64,000 nucleotides of DNA, from NCBI RefSeq assembly GCF_003001905.1, contig NZ_PVNE01000004.1:1-64000 (forward strand), read 5' to 3'. Position numbers and translations under genes: made by a program. The notes beneath the pieces are model-generated. The model worked only from the letters and a program-made list of their open reading frames with translations. It had not been told where the DNA came from and made no database searches. Below are positions 50,651 through 59,569 of this stretch, in pieces (the first letter of the stretch is position 1; the number at the start of each line of letters is the position of its first letter). Origin of the DNA: Planifilum fimeticola (GTDB lineage Bacteria; Bacillota; Bacilli; Thermoactinomycetales; DSM-44946).

Positions 50651-51991
50651 TCAATACAGCGACATGTACTGCTCCCGCTCCCAGGGATGCACTTGCATGC
50701 GGAACATATCCCACTCGATCTCCTTCGCTTCGACGAAGTGGGTTAAAGCGTGTTCACCGAGGGCTTCGCAGATGACCGGATTGCTTTTCAACTCCTCCAG
50801 GGCTTCCTTCAGCGTGGCGGGCAAACTCTCGATGCCCGCATCGTGCCGCTCCGATTCGTCCATGATGTATATGTTTCGATCCACTTGTTTCGGAAGGGGC
50901 AGTTCGTTTTTGATGCCGTCCAGCCCCGCCTTCAGCATCACCGCCAGAGCCAGATACGGATTGGCCGCGGGATCGGGGTTGCGAACCTCGATCCGGGTGC
51001 TCAGCCCCCGGGAGGCCGGAATCCGGACCAGCGGGCTGCGGTTTTTCGGCGACCAGGCCACGTAGCAGGGCGCTTCATAACCGGGCACCAACCGCTTGTA
51101 GGAATTGACCAGGGGATTGGTGATCGCCGCGAAGGAACGGGCATGCTTCAGGATGCCGGCCAGGAAATGGCGGGCGGTTTGGGACAGGCCGAGTTCATCC
51201 TTTTCATCGTAAAAGGCGTTTTCATTTCCCCGGAACAGCGACATGTGGCAGTGCATCCCCGATCCGTTCACGCCGTAGAGGGGCTTCGGCATAAAAGTGG
51301 CGTGCAACCCGTAGCGGCGGGCGATATTCTTCACCACCAATTTGAAGATCTGGATGTTGTCCGCCGTCCGCACCGCATTGGCGTACTTAAAATCGATTTC
51401 GTGCTGCCCCGGAGCCACTTCGTGGTGGGAAGCCTCCACCTCAAAACCCAGCTGGTCCAGGGTGACCACGATGTCTCGCCGGCAATTTTCCCCCAGGTCC
51501 AGGGGAGCCAGGTCAAAATAGCCGCCCTTGTCGTTCAGATCCATGGTGGGCTCCCCTTTTTCATCGGACTTGAACAGGAAAAATTCCGGTTCCGTCCCCA
51601 CGTTGAAGGCGGAAAAGCCCATCTCCTCCGCTTCCTTCAACACCTTTTTCAAGATGCTTCGCGGATCGCCGAGAAAGGGACTGCCATCCGGCAAGTATAC
51701 GTCGCAGATCAAACCGGCCACTTTTCCCTCCGTCCCCGATGTCCAGGGGTAAATCACCCAGGAATCAAGGTCGGGATACAAATACATGTCCGACTCCTCG
51801 ATGCGGACAAAACCCTCAATCGACGATCCGTCGAACATCAACTTGTTGTCCAGCGCCTTTTCCAGTTGGCTGCGCGGAATTTCCACGTTCTTGATGGTCC
51901 CCAACAAATCGGTGAACTGCAGCCGGATATACCGGACATTCTCCTCTTCCACCATCTTCATGATGTCTTCCCGGGTGTACCTTCCAGTCAT
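50651..51991 (-). CDS. glnA: glutamine synthetase, type I
   Basis: A 446-residue glutamine synthetase of the Gram-positive GSI-alpha type, which joins ammonia and glutamate with ATP. Marks are [43 protein letters not shown] (metal and ATP site), [12 protein letters not shown], and [22 protein letters not shown]. The adenylylation-site tyrosine loop of GSI-beta enzymes is absent, and length fits the alpha type. In Bacillus the feedback-inhibited enzyme controls GlnR and TnrA. It lies 42 bases after glnR and ends at a strong terminator. Confidence 0.97.
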   Translation of the reverse strand: MTGRYTREDIMKMVEEENVRYIRLQFTDLLGTIKNVEIPRSQLEKALDNKLMFDGSSIEGFVRIEESDMYLYPDLDSWVIYPWTSGTEGKVAGLICDVYLPDGSPFLGDPRSILKKVLKEAEEMGFSAFNVGTEPEFFLFKSDEKGEPTMDLNDKGGYFDLAPLDLGENCRRDIVVTLDQLGFEVEASHHEVAPGQHEIDFKYANAVRTADNIQIFKLVVKNIARRYGLHATFMPKPLYGVNGSGMHCHMSLFRGNENAFYDEKDELGLSQTARHFLAGILKHARSFAAITNPLVNSYKRLVPGYEAPCYVAWSPKNRSPLVRIPASRGLSTRIEVRNPDPAANPYLALAVMLKAGLDGIKNELPLPKQVDRNIYIMDESERHDAGIESLPATLKEALEELKSNPVICEALGEHALTHFVEAKEIEWDMFRMQVHPWEREQYMSLY

Positions 51992-52033
51992 ATATCAAGC
52001 TCCCCTTCCCCATAAAATAAATGTATCGCCGCA

Positions 52034-52441
52034 TCAATGGAAGAAACGGGACAATTCCCCCTGAATCAAATGCTGCTGCCCGGGTCGGCCCGGCAGTTCA
52101 TTCAGCTGCCGCTTCAACAATCGGTGCAAATCTTCCTCCGTCAAATCCCGTCGGGCCTCCGCTTCGAGCGACGGCTGAACCGGTTGGAGGTGCGTGATCT
52201 TCGGGCGATTCAGCACTTCCTTGACACCGGCGATGTTCACCCCTTTTTCCATCAACGACTTGATTTCCAAAAGCCGATCCACGTCGTTGAAGGAAAACAA
52301 GCGTTGGTTGCCCTTGGTGCGCGCCGGTTTGATCAATCCCTGCTCTTCGTAGTATCGTATCTGTCGAGGGGTCAATTCGGTCAGTTTGGTCACGATCCCC
52401 ATCGGAAACAGGGGCATGTTACGCCGGATCGAATCGCGCAC
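52034..52441 (-). CDS. glnR: nitrogen regulator GlnR (MerR family)
   Basis: A 135-residue MerR-type repressor. The N-terminal helix-turn-helix TPRQIRYYEEQGLIKPART and wing GNQRLFSFNDVDRLLEIK match Bacillus GlnR closely, and the ending is a flexible tail. The GTG at 52441 is the better start: it gives MRDSIRRNMPLFPMGIV in register with Bacillus GlnR (MSDNIRRSMPLF), and AAGGAGGG lies eight bases before it; the ATG two codons upstream touches the ribosome site. GlnR represses its own operon and other nitrogen genes when glutamine is plentiful. A GlnR box lies upstream. Confidence 0.95.
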   Translation of the reverse strand: MRDSIRRNMPLFPMGIVTKLTELTPRQIRYYEEQGLIKPARTKGNQRLFSFNDVDRLLEIKSLMEKGVNIAGVKEVLNRPKITHLQPVQPSLEAEARRDLTEEDLHRLLKRQLNELPGRPGQQHLIQGELSRFFH

Positions 52442-52470
52442 CGCCATCCCTCCTTCCCTTGTTTGAAACC

Positions 52471-52476
52471 ATTATA
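52471..52476 (-). promoter_or_regulatory. -10 element of glnRA operon
   Basis: A consensus TATAAT on the minus strand about 30 bases before the glnR start. Several TTGAC-like repeats lie 5 to 30 bases upstream, so the -35 is ambiguous. Confidence 0.55.
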
Positions 52477-52504
52477 TGCAATGTCAAGTTTGTTCGTCAA
52501 TACA

Positions 52505-52521
52505 TGTCAATAAAATTTACA
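52505..52521. promoter_or_regulatory. GlnR/TnrA box of glnRA operon
   Basis: TGTCA-N7-TTACA matches TGTNA-N7-TNACA exactly and is centred about 50 bases before the predicted start of transcription. This equals the O1 site of the Bacillus glnRA operon. A clear second box (O2) is not seen. Confidence 0.72.
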
Positions 52522-52649
52522 TTAATTGATGGCGACGGGCGATCTCCCGTCAACAAAAATCAGGAAAACACCGTTTCACTGATTTCTGTTGCAGATCGTC
52601 CCGATTTGTGTTAAGTCAATATGGGGGAATGATTGAGATTCCCTGTATG

Positions 52650-52953
52650 CATGCAAACGACGATCCTGATTATCGGAAGGGGAGCTCTCCTTTGCTGCAC
52701 TTGAAAAAGAAGGGCACGGAATTGTTGGATCTGCTGATCCAAGCAGATCCGAGAACACACCATCGAAATCAATCATCTGGAAAACGAGGGAAACCGCTTG
52801 ATGCGGGAAGGGATTCGAGCGATTTTCACCAATCCCAGCGATCCTTATCATGACTTCAAATTGAAGGAGATCTACGAACGGTTGGAGAGAGTGACCGATT
52901 GCTGTGAAGACGTGGCCGATATCCTGGACAGCGTGTTGCTGCGTTATTCCTGA
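52650..52953 (+). pseudogene. remnant of DUF47 (PhoU-like) gene
   Basis: The last 64 codons (52759-52950) encode TIEINHLENEGNRLMREGIR...ERLERVTDCCEDVADILDSVLLRYS, which fits the C-terminal half of DUF47 proteins (Bacillus YkaA type). The preceding part continues in another frame (SPLLHLKKKGTELLDLLIQAD), which shows a frameshift near 52735-52755, and the normal N-terminal 80 or more residues are missing. A TGA blocks the C-terminal frame at 52735. DUF47 genes normally precede pit phosphate transporter genes, as this one does, so the pair has decayed. The roughly 130 bases on its left hold nothing recognisable. Confidence 0.75.
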
Positions 52954-53023
52954 TTGAAAAGGATACACAAACTTTCAAGGTAGGGGGTTAGCGCAGCGTG
53001 TCTCATTGCGCGCGCGACAATTG

Positions 53024-54022
53024 ATGGAAACCATCCTCATCATCGCTGCCGTCGTATTTTTGGCCTTGACCTTTGACTTCATCAACGGATTTCACGATAC
53101 CGCCAATGCCATCGCCACCTCCGTCTCCACGAGGGCACTCAGTCCGCGCAACGCGATCCTGCTTGCCGCCAGCCTCAACTTCGTCGGCGCCCTGACCTTT
53201 ACGGGCGTCGCCAAATCCATCGGCGGCAACGTCGCTGACCCCTCGAAATTGGATCACGGGCTGTTGATTGTGACCGCGGCTCTCATCGCCGCGATCGCCT
53301 GGAATCTCATCACCTGGTGGTACGGCATCCCTTCCTCCTCCTCCCACGCTTTGATCGGTTCCTTGGCGGGAGCCGTCGTGAGCTCGGCGGGTTTTGAGGG
53401 AATCAACGCGTCCGGTTTTTCGGGGATTATCATGGGACTGATCTTTTCTCCGATCATCGCCTTTGTCGTCGGGTTTATCGTAATGAAAATCGTCTACCTG
53501 ATCTTTGCCAATTACAGTCCCCGCAAAATCAACAAAGGATTCCGGGCCATGCAGGTGATGACAGCGGCGTTCCAGAGTTTCTCCCACGGCACCAACGATG
53601 CCCAAAAAGCGATGGGCGTGATCACCTTTGCACTGGTTGCCGGAGGTTTTCAATCGGATCTGGAGGTTCCGCTGTGGGTCAAGGTTTCCGCGGCCGCAGC
53701 GATGGGGCTCGGCACCTCCGTCGGCGGCTGGAAGATCATCAAAACGATGGGCTCAAAAATTTTCAAGATCGAGCCCGCAAACGGAGTCTCCGCCGACCTC
53801 ACCTCCGCCTCCGTCATCCTCAGTGCCACCGTGACCGGTTTTCCGGTCAGCACGACCCATGTGGTCACTTCGGGAATTTTGGGAGTCGGAGCCTCCAAGC
53901 GGTTCAGGGAAGTGAAATGGGAAGTGGCCGGAAAAATTGTGTTGACGTGGTTTATCACGATTCCCATATCCGCCCTGCTCGCTTGGATCACCTTCAAGGC
54001 AATCGAAATACTCTTTCTGTAA
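53024..54022 (+). CDS. pit: PiT-family inorganic phosphate transporter
   Basis: A 332-residue membrane protein of the PiT family, which imports phosphate (or metal-phosphate) with cations. Both PiT signatures are present: GFHDTANAIATSVSTRALSP near the N-terminus and SFSHGTNDAQKAMGVIT in the second half, and about ten helices. Homology begins at ATG 53024. No good ribosome site is visible in front of it, and GGGGG lies too far away (52983-52987). Its translation may formerly have depended on the DUF47 gene upstream, which is now broken. A terminator follows. Confidence 0.93.
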   Translation: METILIIAAVVFLALTFDFINGFHDTANAIATSVSTRALSPRNAILLAASLNFVGALTFTGVAKSIGGNVADPSKLDHGLLIVTAALIAAIAWNLITWWYGIPSSSSHALIGSLAGAVVSSAGFEGINASGFSGIIMGLIFSPIIAFVVGFIVMKIVYLIFANYSPRKINKGFRAMQVMTAAFQSFSHGTNDAQKAMGVITFALVAGGFQSDLEVPLWVKVSAAAAMGLGTSVGGWKIIKTMGSKIFKIEPANGVSADLTSASVILSATVTGFPVSTTHVVTSGILGVGASKRFREVKWEVAGKIVLTWFITIPISALLAWITFKAIEILFL

Positions 54023-54027
54023 ATATA

Positions 54028-54054
54028 AAACCCTGCCCGAGGGCAGGGTTTTTC
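54028..54054. terminator. terminator between pit and DUF456 gene
   Basis: AAACCCTGCCC (54028-54038) pairs with GGGCAGGGTTT (54041-54051) and is followed by TT. The genes on both sides converge here. Confidence 0.8.
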
Positions 54055-54074
54055 GAATGCTTGTCAGGCGAAGG

Positions 54075-54554
54075 TTACACGACCAGAATCCCGAACCAAA
54101 TCAGCATACCGATCATCAAAAGTCCCTTGAAGAAAAGGCCGCCGAGAAACCCGACCAAGGTTCCCCACCCTACTCGGAGGGCCTCCTGCCAGGACTTCCG
54201 CTGGATCAGCTCCACGAGGACCACGGCCACCAGCGGCCCGACAAGAATGCCCAAAGGGCCGAGAATGAAGGGAAAGAGAATCGCTCCGACCACGGCGGCC
54301 AGCACGGAGATCCGGGACCCTCCGTAGGATCTCGCCACCACTCCTCCGGCCACGTAATCGACGAGGACCGTCACCGCCGTGACGATGACCGCCGCCACCC
54401 AGAAGGGCCAGTTCAAGGCATCGGAATCGATCAGAAAATGATACAGCAGAAAACCGACAAACAAAAGAGGCGCATCCGGCAAAACAGGGATCAAAAGCCC
54501 CAAAAAGCCCGCCACGAACAGGATCAATACCAAAATCCACCAAAGAACTTCCAT
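54075..54554 (-). CDS. DUF456 family membrane protein
   Basis: A 159-residue protein made almost wholly of four to five hydrophobic helices, with the family marks GLLIPVLPDAPLLFVGFLLY, VDYVAGGVVARSYGGSR and FILGPLGILVGPLVAVVLVELI. The function is unknown. It lies four bases after the ynbB-like gene and is likely the last gene of the hfq-spoVK-hflX-ynbB stretch. Confidence 0.9.
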   Translation of the reverse strand: MEVLWWILVLILFVAGFLGLLIPVLPDAPLLFVGFLLYHFLIDSDALNWPFWVAAVIVTAVTVLVDYVAGGVVARSYGGSRISVLAAVVGAILFPFILGPLGILVGPLVAVVLVELIQRKSWQEALRVGWGTLVGFLGGLFFKGLLMIGMLIWFGILVV

Positions 54555-54557
54555 TCC

Positions 54558-55865
54558 TCACGTCTCCTTTGCCGTGTTTAGGGCTGGCATCTTCCCTGTG
54601 GACAACAAGCGATCCAAGGAGTGCAAAACGGCGATCTTCACATGGGAGTATGTGAGACCTCCCTGCATGTAAGCGATATACGGCGGCCTCAGGGGACCGT
54701 CCGCCGACAGCTCGATGCTGGCGCCTTGGACAAAGGTGCCGGCGGCCATGATCACCGGATCTTCGTAGCCGGGCATCGGCGCGGGCTCCGGCGCCAAGTG
54801 GGCATCAACGGGAGACGCCTCCTGGATTCCCCTGCAAAAGGCGATGAGCAGATCGGGATCGCCGAAGCGCACCTGCTGGATGATGTCGGTGCGCGGATCG
54901 TCCCAGGTCGGTGATGTGGAAAATCCCGCCTCCTCCAGCATCGCCGCGGCAAAGACCGCCCCCTTCAAGGCCTGGCCGACGACATGGGGAGCCAAAAAAA
55001 GCCCCTGAAAATAATCCCGGAGATGGCCGTAGGTGGCCCCTCCCTCCATGCCGATGCCGGGTGCCACGAGCCGTGAAGCTGCACGCTCCACCCATTTTCT
55101 TTTTCCCGCGATGTATCCTCCCGTTTTCGCCAGGCCGCCTCCGGGATTCTTAATGAGGGAGCCCGCCATCAGATCCGCCCCTTTGGCCGTCGGCTCCTCG
55201 TCCTCTACAAATTCTCCGTAGCAGTTGTCCACGAAAATAACCGCATCGGGAACGTGCCTTCGCAGCCAACGGATCATCTCCTCGATGGATTCAAGCGAAA
55301 AGGAAGGCCGGTCGGCATATCCCCGGGATCGCTGGATGCCGATGCACCGCGTATTGGGACTGATCGCCGCTTGAACCGCGTCGAAATCCACCCTTCCCTC
55401 CGGGGTAAGGGGGACTTCCCGGTAAGTGATCCCGTAATCGCAAAGGGATCCGGACCCGTCCGCCGCCGACCCGATCACCTGATGCAGGGTGTCGTAGGGA
55501 GACCCGGTGATGTACAACAACTCGTCCCCGGGACGCAGAACCCCGTACAGGCAGGCGGCGATGGCATGGGTTCCGGAAACGATGTGCGGTCGGACCAACG
55601 CCGACTCCGCATCGAAAACCCTGGCCGCCACCCGTTCAAGGACGGCTCGTCCGAGATCGTCGTATCCGTATCCCGTGGAGGGAGCCAGGTGATGTTCCCC
55701 CACCCCTTCTTCCCGGAACGCTTTCAACACCTTCCATTGGTTTCGCTCCACCTGCCGATCGATTTCCGCAAGCCGGGAAGCGATGCGCTCTTCCACCCGT
55801 TCGACCCATTTCTTCAGTTTTTGCCCGTGTCTCAGATCCTCGTACACCTGTAACCCCTTTTCCAC
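54558..55865 (-). CDS. ynbB: methionine gamma-lyase family protein (YnbB-like)
   Basis: A 435-residue PLP-fold protein of the YnbB/aluminium-resistance group. The sequence has APSTGYGYDDLGRAVLERV, a PLP-site region GTHAIAACLYGVLRPGDEL, DNCYGEFVEDEEP, and the lysine segment GSLIKNPGGGLAKTGGY. It belongs to the Cys/Met metabolism PLP superfamily, but its reaction has not been established for this group. In Bacillus ynbB follows hflX (ynbA), the same order as here, with a six-base gap. Confidence 0.9.
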   Translation of the reverse strand: MEKGLQVYEDLRHGQKLKKWVERVEERIASRLAEIDRQVERNQWKVLKAFREEGVGEHHLAPSTGYGYDDLGRAVLERVAARVFDAESALVRPHIVSGTHAIAACLYGVLRPGDELLYITGSPYDTLHQVIGSAADGSGSLCDYGITYREVPLTPEGRVDFDAVQAAISPNTRCIGIQRSRGYADRPSFSLESIEEMIRWLRRHVPDAVIFVDNCYGEFVEDEEPTAKGADLMAGSLIKNPGGGLAKTGGYIAGKRKWVERAASRLVAPGIGMEGGATYGHLRDYFQGLFLAPHVVGQALKGAVFAAAMLEEAGFSTSPTWDDPRTDIIQQVRFGDPDLLIAFCRGIQEASPVDAHLAPEPAPMPGYEDPVIMAAGTFVQGASIELSADGPLRPPYIAYMQGGLTYSHVKIAVLHSLDRLLSTGKMPALNTAKET

Positions 55866-55871
55866 ATTGGC

Positions 55872-57065
55872 TTAATCGCTGCTGACCCGGATGTGATCCT
55901 TCACTTCCTTGGAAAGCCGGCGGAAGCGGCGGAGCGGAAGCCGGAAATCGATTCTGACAGTCACTCCGGACACCTCCGACCGAACCACTTCCGCATTTCG
56001 ATACAGTGCGGCGATCCACTCCCCGCGAGACACCGGAAACTCGGCCGAACCATGCACCTGTTCCCGGTGAAGCGCTTGATCGATCGCCTGCTTCAGCCGC
56101 TCGAGATCCTCATCGGAGAAGGCCGAAATCCGGAGAGTTCCCTCCTCCTCAGGCATCTTTTCCGCCACCTGATCCGCCTTGTTGAAAACCGTCAGCGTCG
56201 GGATGTCCGCCGCGCCCAGTTCCTGAAGCACCTGCTCCACGGCCTGAATCTGTTCGGCCGCTTCCGGATGGCTGGCATCCACCACGTGAAGCAGCAAATC
56301 CGCCTCCTTCACCTGCTCCAGGGTGGAGCGGAAAGCCGCGATCAGATGGTGCGGCAAGCGGCGGATAAATCCGACGGTGTCGGTCAAAAGCACCTGCTCG
56401 CCGGACGGGAGGCGCAAAAAGCGCGATGTGGGATCCAGCGTGGCAAACAGGCGGTCTTCCGAGAGCACATCGGAACCGGTGAGCCGGTTGAGAAGCGTCG
56501 ATTTCCCCGCGTTGGTGTAACCGACCAGTGCCACCTGGACAATCTCCATTTTTCGCCGACGATCCCGATGCAATTTCCGGTGTCTCCGCACCTGTTCCAG
56601 TTCACGCTTCAGATCGCGGATGCGGCGGTGGATATGGCGTCGGTCGAGCTCCAACTTGGTTTCTCCGGGACCCCGGGTCCCTATCCCTCCCCCCAGGCGG
56701 GACAAATCGCGACCACGCCCCACCAGTCGGGGAAGAAGATACTCAAGCTGAGCCAATTCCACCTGATACCGCCCTTCCCGCGTTTTGGCGCGCTGGGCGA
56801 AAATGTCCAAAATCAACTGGGTCCGATCGATCACCTTGCAAGGCATGATCCTCTCCAGGTGAAACAATTGGGCCGGGGAAAGCTCCTGATCGAAGATGAT
56901 CAAATCCGTTCCCGTCTCCTTCGCCTTCCGGGCGATCTCTTCCGCTTTCCCCCGTCCGATCAACCAGGAGGGATCCATTTTATCGCGAAACTGCACTTCC
57001 GTCGATACCACTTCAGCCCGGGCGGTATCCGCCAATCGGGCCAATTCGGCCAAAGAGGAACGCAA
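55872..57065 (-). CDS. hflX: ribosome-associated GTPase HflX
   Basis: A 397-residue (from TTG 57065) GTPase that splits stalled or hibernating 70S ribosomes. The N-terminal ATP-binding/HflX domain has LIGRGKAEEIARKAKETGTDLIIFDQELSPAQ, a coiled-coil linker RRHIHRRIRDLKRELEQVRRHR, and the G domain motifs G1 GYTNAGKST, G3 DTVGF and G4 NKAD. The frame runs on upstream with ERAILVGCGPKRTAWDL before the TTG, which is the normal start of HflX, but contains no ATG, GTG or TTG up to the TGA at 57143. AAGGAGG (57148-57154 area) is followed at ten bases by ATC 57134. The true N-terminus is thus probably longer than drawn. Confidence 0.9.
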   Translation of the reverse strand: MRSSLAELARLADTARAEVVSTEVQFRDKMDPSWLIGRGKAEEIARKAKETGTDLIIFDQELSPAQLFHLERIMPCKVIDRTQLILDIFAQRAKTREGRYQVELAQLEYLLPRLVGRGRDLSRLGGGIGTRGPGETKLELDRRHIHRRIRDLKRELEQVRRHRKLHRDRRRKMEIVQVALVGYTNAGKSTLLNRLTGSDVLSEDRLFATLDPTSRFLRLPSGEQVLLTDTVGFIRRLPHHLIAAFRSTLEQVKEADLLLHVVDASHPEAAEQIQAVEQVLQELGAADIPTLTVFNKADQVAEKMPEEEGTLRISAFSDEDLERLKQAIDQALHREQVHGSAEFPVSRGEWIAALYRNAEVVRSEVSGVTVRIDFRLPLRRFRRLSKEVKDHIRVSSD

Positions 57066-57172
57066 ATCCCATGCGGTCCGTTTCGGTCCGCATCCGACCA
57101 GTATCGCTCGCTCACGTTCGCCGATCGGGTCGATCGAAGTTCATCCTCCTTGTGAATCCATAAATCTTGTCG

Positions 57173-58162
57173 CTATTCACTATTTATTATACCACGAATG
57201 GGGTACCCGTTACCTGACGTTTCCTCGAACCGCAGATCTTCCGCGCGGATCGTCATCAAATCCTCCCGGGACGGATACCGCTCATTCAAGAGGCGCACGG
57301 CGTGTTGTCGAATTCCCCGCTCAATCACATTGCGAATGTATCGGGCGTTGCCGAAGGGTTGAACCGACCGGTTCATTTCCTTCAACAGCTGCCGCTTGAG
57401 CTTTTCCCTGGCCGACCGGGAAAAGCAGTACTGCCGTTGCTTGAGCATCCTGTCGGCGATTTCCATCAGCTCCTCGATGGTGAAATCGGGAAAGGTGAGG
57501 TGGATGGGAAACCGCGAGGGAAGTCCGGGATTGGCGCGCATGAAGCGCTCCATTTCCAGGGAATATCCCGCCAATATCAGGACGAATTCCTCCCGGTGAT
57601 CCTCCATCGACTTCACCAGGGTGTCGATCGCCTCTTTGCCGAAATCCTTTTCCCCTCCCCTGGCCAGAGAGTACGCTTCGTCTATAAAAAGGATCCCCCC
57701 CAGGGCCCGCTTCACGTGCTCCCGCGTCTTCTGCGCCGTATGCCCGATATATTCGCCCACCAGATCCGCCCGCTCCACTTCCACGAGATGTCCCTTGGAG
57801 AGAATCCCCATCTCCTTCAGCAGTCTGCCCATGATGCGGGCCACCGTCGTCTTGCCCGTCCCCGGATTGCCGGCGAACACCATGTGCAAAACCTGTTGCT
57901 CGGAGGATAGACCGGCGGCGGCGCGGCGGCGCCCCACCTCCAGCCAGGCGTAAATCTCCCGCACAAATTCCTTCACCTTTCTAAGACCCACCAACTGGTC
58001 CAATTCCTCAAAACAGCGGCACAACGCCGGGTGTGTTTCCGGATCGACCGGCGGGGGCAGAGAGGAACGCTGTTGTGAATAAGAGGCGTTTCTTCCCTGG
58101 GAACCGTTTTCCAACACCACGTGGATCCGGTTCAACTCCCTTGTGATGACCGTTTTTCCCAT
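57173..58162 (-). CDS. spoVK: stage V sporulation protein K, AAA ATPase
   Basis: A 329-residue CbxX/CfqX-type AAA+ ATPase needed for spore maturation in Bacillus. Walker A is FAGNPGTGKTTVARI, Walker B GGILFIDEAYSLARGG, and the arginine-bearing PFGNARYIRNVIE near the end is typical. The N-terminal 40 residues are serine/glutamine-rich and poorly conserved. GAGGTGA five bases before the ATG at 58162 settles the start. The order hfq-spoVK-hflX-ynbB is Bacillus-like. Confidence 0.93.
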   Translation of the reverse strand: MGKTVITRELNRIHVVLENGSQGRNASYSQQRSSLPPPVDPETHPALCRCFEELDQLVGLRKVKEFVREIYAWLEVGRRRAAAGLSSEQQVLHMVFAGNPGTGKTTVARIMGRLLKEMGILSKGHLVEVERADLVGEYIGHTAQKTREHVKRALGGILFIDEAYSLARGGEKDFGKEAIDTLVKSMEDHREEFVLILAGYSLEMERFMRANPGLPSRFPIHLTFPDFTIEELMEIADRMLKQRQYCFSRSAREKLKRQLLKEMNRSVQPFGNARYIRNVIERGIRQHAVRLLNERYPSREDLMTIRAEDLRFEETSGNGYPIRGIINSE

Positions 58163-58268
58163 GTTTGTCACCTCTTGTTCCGATTCGGCTCACCCCATAT
58201 ATACGCGGGAGCCCAGCGTTTGGTGAGAAACATGAGGAAAACCGCGGAAAAATTGCGGAATATAAAGG

Positions 58269-58301
58269 GCCCACCCCCGCCTTTTTCCGGCGGGGGTGGG
58301 C
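58269..58301. terminator. GC-rich hairpin between hfq and spoVK
   Basis: A perfect 13-bp stem GCCCACCCCCGCC (58269-58281) with 58289-58301 and a 7-base loop. On the minus strand the tail is CCTTTATATT, which is a poor U tract, so partial termination after hfq is the likely role. Confidence 0.6.
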
Positions 58302-58352
58302 AGCCTCCGGCCAATGATCGGTGCCGGCCGCGTTCCGTTCCAAGCGGGAGAA

Positions 58353-58601
58353 TCATTCCTCTTTTTGGTTGTTTTCCTCCTGCGGCATCAGGGATACCGG
58401 CCGTGCAGGGGTGAATGTGGAAATCGCGTGCTTGTAAACCATTTGCTGCTTGCCGTCGCTGTCGATGATGATTGTGTAATTATCGAAGCCCCGAACGACG
58501 CCCCGCAACTGAAAGCCGTTAATCAGATAAATGGTGACGGGGACCGACTCCTTGCGGATTTGGTTCAGAAAAGTGTCCTGGATATTAATTGTTTGTTTCA
58601 A
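58353..58601 (-). CDS. hfq: RNA chaperone Hfq
   Basis: An 82-residue Sm-like protein that forms a hexameric ring and binds small RNAs and mRNAs. Sm1 is [24 protein letters not shown], and Sm2 ends in [14 protein letters not shown], with the YKHA signature intact. The start is TTG at 58601, eight bases after AGGAGG. It lies 38 bases after miaA, as in most bacteria. Confidence 0.97.
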   Translation of the reverse strand: MKQTINIQDTFLNQIRKESVPVTIYLINGFQLRGVVRGFDNYTIIIDSDGKQQMVYKHAISTFTPARPVSLMPQEENNQKEE

Positions 58602-58639
58602 TGGCCGTACCTCCTATGTACATTCACATTTAGTTTAAT

Positions 58640-59569
58640 CTATTCTTTGTAGGCGGGGAACTTTCCTGCTGCTAGTTCCCAAATTTCTTCCGCACTTTCC
58701 GGCTTATTCACATCGAACCAATGAATTTCCGGAATCCGGCGAAACCAGGAAAGCTGCCGCTTGGCGTATTTACGGGTTCCCCTCTTGATCGCCTCCACCG
58801 CCTCTTCGAGGCTGATCTCTCCGTCCAAATACATCATGATCTCCTTGTATCCCAGCGCTTGCATCGACGTCAAATCCCGGTGGTACCCCTTGTTCCGCAG
58901 GGCCTCCACCTCTTCCACCAACCCCTCCGCCATCATCTGATCCACCCGCCGGTTGATTCGCTCATACAGCCGCTCCCGCGACATGGTGAGTCCAATCCAC
59001 AACATATCGTAGCGGGGCGATGATTTTCGCTGCAGTTTGGAAAAGGGAACTCCCGTCCCCTCGTACACCTCCAGGGCGCGGATGATTCGCCGGCGATCGT
59101 TGGGATGAAGGCGCGCGGCGGTGTCGGGATCCACCGCCTTCAGCTTCTCCCACAACTTTTCGTTCCCCTCTTCATCGGCGTATCGGTGAAGTTCCTTCCG
59201 CAGCTCGGGATTGCCTTCAACGCCGGGAAGGAGATATCCGTGGGTCACCGACTGAATGTAGAGACCGGTTCCTCCCACGAGAATCGGCAGGCGCCCCCTG
59301 CTCTGGATATCTTCGATCGCCTCCCGCGCCAATCGCTGATACTCCTCGACGGAAAAGGGGTGATCCGGATCCACGATATCGATCAGGTGGTGGGGGATCT
59401 TTTCCCGTTCCTCCGCCGTCACCTTGGCCGTTCCGATATCCATGTGACGGTATACCTGCATCGAGTCCCCGGAGACGATCTCCCCCCGAAATGCGCCAGC
59501 CAGCGAGAGGCTGAGCGACGTTTTCCCGACGGCGGTGGGCCCGACAATCACCAGAAGCGGCCCCCTCAT
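58640..59569 (-). CDS. miaA: tRNA dimethylallyltransferase
   Basis: A 309-residue enzyme that prenylates A37 of tRNAs reading UNN codons. The P-loop is GPTAVGKTSLSL; further marks are GDSMQVYRHMDIGTAK, LVGGTGLYIQSV, DRRRIIRALEVYEGTG, and RQLSWFRR near the end. Its start overlaps the methyltransferase gene by four bases, so the two are co-translated. Confidence 0.97.
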   Translation of the reverse strand: MRGPLLVIVGPTAVGKTSLSLSLAGAFRGEIVSGDSMQVYRHMDIGTAKVTAEEREKIPHHLIDIVDPDHPFSVEEYQRLAREAIEDIQSRGRLPILVGGTGLYIQSVTHGYLLPGVEGNPELRKELHRYADEEGNEKLWEKLKAVDPDTAARLHPNDRRRIIRALEVYEGTGVPFSKLQRKSSPRYDMLWIGLTMSRERLYERINRRVDQMMAEGLVEEVEALRNKGYHRDLTSMQALGYKEIMMYLDGEISLEEAVEAIKRGTRKYAKRQLSWFRRIPEIHWFDVNKPESAEEIWELAAGKFPAYKE

